Source: Salinibacter sp. 10B (GTDB taxonomy: Bacteria; Bacteroidota; Rhodothermia; Rhodothermales; Salinibacteraceae). Taken from it: 64,000 bases of DNA. Positions 55,185 through 61,469 of this stretch are shown here, one piece after another. The stretch is taken from the NCBI RefSeq assembly GCF_002954405.1, contig NZ_MQWC01000004.1:1663909-1727908 (forward strand), given 5' to 3'. Made by a program: the position numbers and the translations under genes. The notes below the pieces were generated by a model. It was not told the origin of the DNA. It saw only the letters and a list, made by a program, of their open reading frames with translations, and did not search any database. Position 1 is the first letter of the stretch. Each line of letters opens with the position of its first letter.

Positions 55185-55499
55185 ATGCCCGCTCTCGTCC
55201 CCCCCGACCAGCGTGAGGCCGTGGCCGAGCGCTTTCGCCTGCTGGGCGAACCGGTGCGCCTGGAGATCCTCAATGTCCTCCACACCCAGGGCGAGATGGG
55301 CGTGAGCGACCTCGTCGAGGCAACGGGCCAACGGCAGGCCAACGTGAGCAAGCACCTGAGTCGCATGGCCGAAGCCGACCTCCTCACGCGGCGGCGCGAC
55401 GGGGTACACGTCTACTACTCTATCACCGACCCGACGCTCACCGCCCTCTGCCAACTCGTGCGCGGCCGCCTGAACGGTGCGCTCGACGACACAGGTTGA
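55185..55499 (+). CDS. ArsR-family winged-helix regulator
   Basis: 104 residues. The domain spans about 10-90: ERFRLLGEPVRLEILNVLHT, DLVEATGQRQANVSKHLSRM as the recognition helix, and TRRRDGVHVYYSITDPTLTA as the wing. The ELCVCDL metal-binding motif of arsenic/cadmium sensors is absent; no Cys lies in the recognition region, and the only Cys is near the C-terminus. So it may sense redox state, another ligand, or none. It follows the TonB receptor gene by 148 nt and is convergent with the GH16 gene. Confidence 0.88.
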   Translation: MPALVPPDQREAVAERFRLLGEPVRLEILNVLHTQGEMGVSDLVEATGQRQANVSKHLSRMAEADLLTRRRDGVHVYYSITDPTLTALCQLVRGRLNGALDDTG

Positions 55500-55516
55500 G
55501 GCTCGGCATTGTCGTC

Positions 55517-56473
55517 TCACGAATCCGAAGGGCTCGGCTCAACCTCTCCTTCGGGTTTATACACCCGAACGTAGTCCACCACCATGCGCTCCGGCCAAAT
55601 GTCGTCGGCCACGCCTTCCGCCCCGCCCCAGCCCCCGCCCACTGCCACGTTTAGGATGAGGTGGAAATCGTGATTGAAGGGCCACTTCGTGTAATCGGGC
55701 GACGACGGCCGTACAAATCGGAAATACAACTCCCCATCCACGTACGACCGGATCTCGTCCGGCGTCCACTCCACCGCATAAACGTGAAACGCGGATGTCG
55801 CATCCGGCACGTCCATGGAACGCCCCCGCTGGGTGCCCTTCACGTGATTGTACGCTTTGGTATGAACGGTGCTGTGAACGACGTTGGGATCGTGCCCCAC
55901 GTGCTCCATGATGTCGATCTCGCCGTTGTCGGGCCAGTACTGATCGCCGTACGTGTCCTGGGACGCCAGTAACCAGACCGCCGGCCAGGTGCCCCGTCCG
56001 GCAGGAACCCGTGCCCGGATTTCAAAGCGGCCATACGTCCAAGAGGGCTCCGAATTGAGCCGGGCCGACGTGTACGCTCTCCCGTTGTACGACTCCTCGT
56101 GTGCCTCAATGATGAGGTGGCCGTCCTCGACCCTAGCATTCTTGCGTCGGGCCTCGGTATAGTACTGGAGCTCCTCGTTCCCCCAGCCGTGCCCCCCAGT
56201 TTCGTAGGTCCACTTCGTCGAATCGGGCAGTCCCTCGTCCGCAAACTCGTCGCCCCACACCTGAACCCACTCCGGATCATTGGGCCAGCCGGACGGCTCT
56301 CCGTGCGCCCCGCCCCGATCGGGCGTCGAGCCGGCCCCAGTGCACCCCACCACCCCTCCAACGAGAAGAACGAGCACGAACAGAGACCCCCGGTCCCAAA
56401 GCGGGATCCCCTCGCTCCAGCCGTCTCCGGGGGGATCTCCTCCGTGCGAGAAAGATGCGTCTTGAAAACCCAT
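55517..56473 (-). CDS. GH16 family beta-glucanase (laminarinase-like) lipoprotein
   Basis: 318 residues. A long N-region precedes the hydrophobic segment and lipobox VVGC (Cys44), so it is probably anchored to a membrane. The GH16 catalytic domain (about 68-305) has GEIDIMEHVG with nucleophile Glu185, Asp187 and acid/base Glu190, plus YTSARLNSEPSWTYGRFEIR and HVYAVEWTPDEIRSYVDG. This form (ExDxxE with a beta-bulge Met) is typical of endo-beta-1,3-glucanases. It is 13 nt downstream of the GH3 gene, so the pair is one transcript; together they should turn beta-glucan into glucose. Confidence 0.92.
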   Translation of the reverse strand: MGFQDASFSHGGDPPGDGWSEGIPLWDRGSLFVLVLLVGGVVGCTGAGSTPDRGGAHGEPSGWPNDPEWVQVWGDEFADEGLPDSTKWTYETGGHGWGNEELQYYTEARRKNARVEDGHLIIEAHEESYNGRAYTSARLNSEPSWTYGRFEIRARVPAGRGTWPAVWLLASQDTYGDQYWPDNGEIDIMEHVGHDPNVVHSTVHTKAYNHVKGTQRGRSMDVPDATSAFHVYAVEWTPDEIRSYVDGELYFRFVRPSSPDYTKWPFNHDFHLILNVAVGGGWGGAEGVADDIWPERMVVDYVRVYKPEGEVEPSPSDS

Positions 56474-56486
56474 TGTGTGGGCGGGG

Positions 56487-58949
56487 TTATTCTGAAGAGC
56501 GAAGCGCAGGAGCCACGTCGCTCGAGAGTCGATCCCCCTCCAACGTCAGTTCCTGTGTCAACGTGTCGACCTCCACGCTAAATCGTCCCGGCTCCACGAC
56601 GGAGCGTCCCTGCTGATCGATAAATTCTAGGTCCTCGCGGCCCAGTTGAAACGTAAGCGTCTGCATCTCGCCTGGGGCCAGGTCCACCTTCGCGAAGCGA
56701 CGCAGTTCTTTTACCGAGGGGGTGAGGGACGCCACGTGATCCTGCACGTAGAGCTGTACGACATCTTTTCCGGACCGGTCGCCGGTATTTTCGATCGTCA
56801 CAGACACAGACAGGGAATCGCCCTGTGCGATGGCATCGGTGCTCCAGGTCGTATCCTCAACGGTGAGGTTGCCGTACTCAAACGTTGTGTACGAAAGGCC
56901 CGCGCCGAAGTCGAAGAGCGGCCCTACGGCATCGGCCTGCCCCTGCATGACCTCGGATTGCTGCCCCTCGCCCACCGAGTAGGTGTGGTCGTAGGGCACC
57001 GCCCCCACCGGCACGCGCGGGTACGTGACGGGGAGATGCCCCGACGGATTGACCTCGCCATAGAGCACCTCTGCGATGGCCTGGCCTCCTTCTTGAGCTG
57101 GATTATAAGCGACGGCCACCGCCGCCGGCGCGTAGGCACTATCCCCAATGACCCGTGGACGCCCTTCAACCAACAGGAGCGCAATTGGAGTATCGGTCTC
57201 GCTGGAGACGCGCTCGAGCAATCTCTGCTGGGCTTCCGGCAGTTCAAGACTCCCAATGTTGCCTGGGGTCTCGGCATACGCTCCCTCCCCAAGGGCCATC
57301 ACCACCACGTCGGACGACTGGGCTGCCGAAACGACCGCCTCAATGTCCTGCACCTCGTCCAGCGTCGTCCCCGGCACGTGCTGCACCTGTCCGTCGCCGG
57401 CCTGATTGCGAATGGCCTCTACGATCGTAGGGCGGTCCGGAAACATCTGCTCGGCAAGCCCCTGTCCTTGCCACGTGTACGTCCAGCCGTTGTGGAGGGA
57501 TTTCATGGAGTTGGCCGTCGGCCCCGTCACGAGCACCTGTTCATCTCCACTCAGGGGGAGGAGATCATTTTCATTGCGAAGCAACGTGACAGACTCGCGC
57601 GCCGCCTGAAGCGCAGCCCGTCGATCCGACGCACTGCCCACCTCGTCAGCCAGCTCCATGCCCGCCGTCGGATCTTCGAACAGGCCCAGGGCAAACTTAA
57701 CTGAGAGAATACGGCGCACGGCCTCGTTGATGCGCGCCTCCGGGACCTCGCCGTCCCGCACGAGGTCGAGCAGGTGGGTGTAGAAAGAGTAGTCCGACGG
57801 CACCATGCTCATGTCGACCCCGGCCATGACGGCCTGCTTCGTCGCCTCCCGCTCGGTGGTCGCCGTGTGGTGAAAGTCGACCAGCTTCTTGATGTCGCGC
57901 CAGTCGGATACGACAAGCCCCCGAAAGCCCAGCTCCGTCCGCAGTAGGTCCGTCAACAAATAGTGGCTGGCGTGGGCCGGCACGCCGTTCACCTCGCCGG
58001 AGTTGACCATGATGCTGAGTGCTCCCGCATCCACCGCTTCGCGAAACGGCGGCAAGAATTTCTCCCGCAGTTCCGATTCGGTGAGACGGGCGGGCGTGCG
58101 ATCCATGCCTGTCTCCGGCCCCGAGTAGCCGACGTAGTGTTTAAGTGTGGCGGCCACCTTGTCGGGGGCCGATGTGTCGGTTCCCTGATAGCCCCGTACC
58201 ATCGCCAGTCCCAGCACGTTCGACAGGTACGGATCTTCGCTGAAGGTCTCGTAAAGGCGGGGCCATACCGGCTCCCGCCCCACGTCCAGCACCGGCGAAA
58301 AATTCCACGGGATGCCCGAGGCCCGCACGTCGCGTGCCGTGATGGCGGCGGCTTGCTCCACGAGCCGCGGATTCCAGGTGGCCCCCATGCCCAATTGTTG
58401 CGGAAAGAGCACTGACTCCTGCGTGTAGTTGGCCCCGTGGACAGCGTCGATGCCGTAAATCACCGGAATCTGTAGACGCGTCTCCTGCGCAGATTCCTGA
58501 ATGGCGGTGATCGTTTCGTGCCAGTGGTCCAGTGAGTACGCTCCTGCTCCGACATTTAAAATGGAGCCAACGTGATAATCCTGAACGGCTTTTTCGAGCT
58601 TCTCGGGATCGATCGTTTCCGGATGCTCTCCCCCCGTCACCATCCCGATTTCAAGCTGAGTCATCTGACCGACCTTCTCTTCAAGGGTCATCCGGGCCAG
58701 GACCGAATCGACCCGGCCCTGGACATCGTCCGGCCAGTCGGCCGAGCCCCCAGCCCGATAATGATCGACAAACTCACTACTGGTACGAATGGTGTCGTTG
58801 GCAATGCCGAACGGGGCGCCTCCCCATTCCCCCGACGGGCGCAAACCGGTCCCTCCCACGAGAAGGACCAGTCCGAGAAGACAGGCCCCGACAAGGCCTG
58901 TCGCCCGAAACGAGAAGAACGCGAGACCAGAAGAGATGTGCTCGTTCAT
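56487..58949 (-). CDS. GH3 family beta-glucosidase
   Basis: 820 residues with an N-terminal signal peptide (about 1-36). The (beta/alpha)8 domain (about 75-400) has EKVGQMTQLE, GIDAVHGANYTQESVLFPQQ and the nucleophile in GLVVSDW (Asp349). The alpha/beta-sandwich domain (about 420-640) has QVLVTGPTANSMKSLHNGWT, which supplies the acid/base region, and the C-terminal fibronectin III-like domain (about 700-800) has ENTGDRSGKDVVQLYVQD. It is a BglX-like exo-enzyme cleaving beta-linked glucose from oligosaccharides. It precedes GH16 by 13 nt and lies 478 nt downstream of susD. Confidence 0.93.
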   Translation of the reverse strand: MNEHISSGLAFFSFRATGLVGACLLGLVLLVGGTGLRPSGEWGGAPFGIANDTIRTSSEFVDHYRAGGSADWPDDVQGRVDSVLARMTLEEKVGQMTQLEIGMVTGGEHPETIDPEKLEKAVQDYHVGSILNVGAGAYSLDHWHETITAIQESAQETRLQIPVIYGIDAVHGANYTQESVLFPQQLGMGATWNPRLVEQAAAITARDVRASGIPWNFSPVLDVGREPVWPRLYETFSEDPYLSNVLGLAMVRGYQGTDTSAPDKVAATLKHYVGYSGPETGMDRTPARLTESELREKFLPPFREAVDAGALSIMVNSGEVNGVPAHASHYLLTDLLRTELGFRGLVVSDWRDIKKLVDFHHTATTEREATKQAVMAGVDMSMVPSDYSFYTHLLDLVRDGEVPEARINEAVRRILSVKFALGLFEDPTAGMELADEVGSASDRRAALQAARESVTLLRNENDLLPLSGDEQVLVTGPTANSMKSLHNGWTYTWQGQGLAEQMFPDRPTIVEAIRNQAGDGQVQHVPGTTLDEVQDIEAVVSAAQSSDVVVMALGEGAYAETPGNIGSLELPEAQQRLLERVSSETDTPIALLLVEGRPRVIGDSAYAPAAVAVAYNPAQEGGQAIAEVLYGEVNPSGHLPVTYPRVPVGAVPYDHTYSVGEGQQSEVMQGQADAVGPLFDFGAGLSYTTFEYGNLTVEDTTWSTDAIAQGDSLSVSVTIENTGDRSGKDVVQLYVQDHVASLTPSVKELRRFAKVDLAPGEMQTLTFQLGREDLEFIDQQGRSVVEPGRFSVEVDTLTQELTLEGDRLSSDVAPALRSSE

Positions 58950-59040
58950 GAGTCCAATGTATCTATCGAAAAAGATGTGTGGGTCGTCTGTGTCTCCGTG
59001 AGACCTCCGACCGGCGTATTTCCTTGGTGGAACGCCTCAA

Positions 59041-59054
59041 TGAAACCGATTTCA
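59041..59054 (-). promoter_or_regulatory. Candidate LacI-family operator upstream of GH3
   Basis: TGAAACCGATTTCA is a near-perfect palindrome (TGAAA/TTTCA arms, central CG) matching the usual LacI/GalR operator form. It is 92 nt upstream of the GH3 start codon and just downstream of a possible promoter, a position suited to repression. Confidence 0.5.
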
Positions 59055-59110
59055 ATCACCGTACGCGAACGAAATTTTCGCTCTATACAAGTCAGGCTGT
59101 CCGGGATTAC

Positions 59111-59238
59111 TTCCTCACTTCGTTCGGGGCGCAGCCCTAAACTACTTCCTCACTTCGTTCGGGGCGCAGCCCTAAACTACTTCCTCACTTCGTTCGGGGC
59201 GCAGCCCTAAACTACTTCCTCACTTCGTTCGGGGCGCA
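59111..59238. repeat. 35-bp direct tandem repeat, about 3.7 copies
   Basis: Units start at 59111, 59146, 59181 and 59216. Each begins TTCCTCACTTCGTTCGGGGC and ends CCCTAAACTAC; the first three are identical and the fourth breaks off after GGGGCGCA. On the minus strand each unit contains GGGC-TGC-GCCC, which can form a small hairpin. Non-coding in all frames. Confidence 0.92.
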
Positions 59239-59317
59239 AAAGAAGCCGTGCCCGCCTCCGCGCTCCTTGTGAGGGGGGCGCTCCGTGCCGAACGCCCATC
59301 CCGCCCTCCAAACAACG

Positions 59318-59343
59318 AAAAGGAGGCCCCAAGGGCCCCCTTT
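59318..59343 (-). terminator. Intrinsic terminator between susD and the GH3-GH16 genes
   Basis: Read on the minus strand: AAAGGGGGCCC-TTG-GGGCCTCCTTTT followed by CG. The stem is 8 bp of G/C (one G-T pair) extended by A-T pairs that also form the T tract. It lies about 84 nt after the susD stop. Confidence 0.7.
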
Positions 59344-59378
59344 CCGGTTTGGAAACAAGATACATACTCCCTCGCCCG

Positions 59379-59402
59379 CCCGGCTGGAGCGATCCAGCCG
59401 GG
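59379..59402 (-). other. Perfect hairpin just after susD
   Basis: CCCGGCTGGA and TCCAGCCGGG form a perfect 10-bp stem with a 4-nt loop, 25 nt after the susD stop and upstream of the terminator. No T tract. Likely an mRNA 3'-end stabiliser. Confidence 0.55.
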
Positions 59403-59426
59403 AACGGGGAAGGAGGAGCTCCACCT

Positions 59427-61409
59427 CTAGTATTGCGGGTTTTGCTGCAGAATCTGTTCTCCATCGACGGTACTGATGGAGATCTGCGACTGCGGAATCG
59501 GGAAGATTCCGGCCCCACGATAGGTGTCTGAGGGGTCCACGTCCGTAGTCTTCTCTCCCTGATAATCGAAGTACTCGTTCATCCGCGTTTCGGCTCGATC
59601 CCATCGGACGAGGTCGTAGAAGCGATGTCCTTCCATCGCCAGCTCGAGCTTCCGCTCGAAGTGGACCTTCCGCAGAGCCCCAACACCGGAGGTGAACTCC
59701 GCCATCGTGTACGGCTCGATGTTGTAGTTCGACACCGGGTTCGGATACTCATTCCAGTTGTCGATATTGCCCGCCCCGCCGCCGTTCACGTCTCCAAGGT
59801 ACATGAACGTGGAGTTGCGATCGGTGCGCACGACCCAGTCGAATGCGCTGGGACTCGTGTCCAGCATATCCGCCTCGTTATCCACCACGGCGAGGGCGTA
59901 GGCCTCATTCATGCTGTTGTTCACGTACCCGTTGCTGTTGGCGGCGCGGGTCCGAACGTCGTTCACGTACTGGCGCGCCTGCTCCACCGACCCGTTGCCG
60001 GCCTGGAGCTCAGCCTCGGCCGCCATCAGTTTCACGTCCGCGAAGCGCATGGACGGATAGTCGACGCCCGTACCCGGCGCCCAGGAGTTCGGGTTATTGG
60101 CGATGTCCGTGTTTGCCCGGCGCCACACGTGCTTCTTCGCCGTATACACTCCGGCATAGCTTTCATCGGCCCGGATGTACCGGGTGCCCGGGTGCGGGCC
60201 GTGGTCGTGGAACGGAACGCCGCGGCGCCCGACCGTCCAGTCGAGCCGGGGGTCGAGGCTGGCATTTGTCGCCGGCGTGAATTTATCCGTCGGCGCATCG
60301 CCCTGCGTGTTCTTCAGGTACTTGTCCATGCCGTTGAAGGCCGTATTGAAGCCGTCCGGCCTCGGCAGACCGTCACTGTCGGTCTTAAAGGAGTTGACCA
60401 GGTCGTAAGAGCCGAGGAAGAAGCCGCAGCACCCGAAGGGCGCAACGCCCTGCGGATAGTTCAGCTTATATCCGGCCCAGGAGTTCGCCATGTCGCCGCT
60501 GCCGTCGGTTCCGGTCATCTCCACGGAGAAGATGATCTCCGAGTTGTCGCTTCCCTGCGTGGCGGCGTTGAAGTTCGTGGAGTACTGCTCCTCCAGCGCG
60601 TAGGGGACGCCGCTGGCCGTGGCTCCATCCTGGATGATGTTCTGTCCCCCGAGCAGTTCGGGACTTCCGTTGAAGAGGGCCTTTGCCGCTTCCCAGTCTT
60701 TCTGATACACGTGCGCCTTCGCGAGGAAGGACGCCGCCGCCCACTTGTTGGCTCGGGCCTGGTCGGGCATTTCCACCGGCAGGTTCTGTGCAGCAAACTG
60801 GAGGTCGGCCTCAATCTGCGGCCAGATGATCTCGTTCTCGATGTCGTTGGGCTGGTTGAGATTCTCCGTGGTGTCGGTCACCAGCGGAACGTTCCCGAAG
60901 TTCTTCTTCAGGTCGAAGTAGAAGTACGCTCGAAGGAACCGTGCCTCCGCCCGCATGCGGGTAGCCGTTTGCTCCGGAATGCCCTCCGCATTGTCGAGCG
61001 CCTGCAACACGCTGTTGGCGCGCGCAACCCCTTCAAACCGGTTTTGCCAGAGGCCGTTGAAGTACCCGTTGGTCGGGGTCCACGTGTGGTCCATCAGGCT
61101 GTTGGCCTCCTGCTGGTCCGTGGGCTCCGATCCTTTTTGGGCCACGTCGCTCGCCACCGCGCCGTAGGGCCAGTGGGCGGGGTCGGCCGTCCAGGCCAAT
61201 CCCCCCGCAATCGCGAGCGTTCCCCCGTCGGTCGGGCTCAGGGCTGAGTATGCCCCAATCAGAAGCGTCTCCACGCCCTTCTCGTTCTCGACGACCCCTC
61301 CGCTCAGTGATCCCTTCGGCTCTTCGGAAAGAAAGCTGTCGCAGGAGGTCAGAAGTCCCCCGACCGATAAGGCGACGAGGATGGTGAGTGTTGTCTTCAG
61401 GTATGACAT
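59427..61409 (-). CDS. SusD/RagB family outer-membrane glycan-binding lipoprotein
   Basis: 660 residues. Lipobox LTSC with Cys23, then DSFLSEEPKGSLSG, the usual mature N-terminus. The TPR-like region (about 60-260) includes FNGLWQNRFEGVARANSVLQ and MRAEARFLRAYFYFDLKKNF; the C-terminal signature is RKLELAMEGHRFYDLVRWDR and IFPIPQSQISIS at the end. It sits on the cell surface and delivers oligosaccharide to the SusC pore. The gene is 60 nt downstream of susC. At 660 residues it is longer than the typical 500-550. Neighbouring GH16 and GH3 genes indicate a beta-glucan ligand. Confidence 0.93.
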   Translation of the reverse strand: MSYLKTTLTILVALSVGGLLTSCDSFLSEEPKGSLSGGVVENEKGVETLLIGAYSALSPTDGGTLAIAGGLAWTADPAHWPYGAVASDVAQKGSEPTDQQEANSLMDHTWTPTNGYFNGLWQNRFEGVARANSVLQALDNAEGIPEQTATRMRAEARFLRAYFYFDLKKNFGNVPLVTDTTENLNQPNDIENEIIWPQIEADLQFAAQNLPVEMPDQARANKWAAASFLAKAHVYQKDWEAAKALFNGSPELLGGQNIIQDGATASGVPYALEEQYSTNFNAATQGSDNSEIIFSVEMTGTDGSGDMANSWAGYKLNYPQGVAPFGCCGFFLGSYDLVNSFKTDSDGLPRPDGFNTAFNGMDKYLKNTQGDAPTDKFTPATNASLDPRLDWTVGRRGVPFHDHGPHPGTRYIRADESYAGVYTAKKHVWRRANTDIANNPNSWAPGTGVDYPSMRFADVKLMAAEAELQAGNGSVEQARQYVNDVRTRAANSNGYVNNSMNEAYALAVVDNEADMLDTSPSAFDWVVRTDRNSTFMYLGDVNGGGAGNIDNWNEYPNPVSNYNIEPYTMAEFTSGVGALRKVHFERKLELAMEGHRFYDLVRWDRAETRMNEYFDYQGEKTTDVDPSDTYRGAGIFPIPQSQISISTVDGEQILQQNPQY

Positions 61410-61469
61410 ATTTATGATCTCAGTATGTGCTCGTATCGTGTACAGTGGGGTGCAGGGGAGAGGAGACCG

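Larger units (their letters stand above)
58950..59426. other. Complex intergenic region between susD and GH3
   Basis: 477 bp holding, in the direction of transcription (minus strand), a perfect hairpin, an intrinsic terminator, a 35-bp tandem repeat and a LacI-type palindrome, described separately. The sequence TTGTATAGAGCG on the minus strand near 59082-59093 is a possible promoter for GH3. The arrangement suggests that GH3-GH16 are uncoupled from susC-susD. Confidence 0.6.

Noticed and set aside
59111-59238. Tandem repeat as a CRISPR array
   Set aside because: Units are head to tail with no spacers between them and no cas genes are present.
59625-61247. 540-codon plus-strand ORF opposite susD
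   Set aside because: Val/Arg/His-rich antisense translation of a certain SusD gene.
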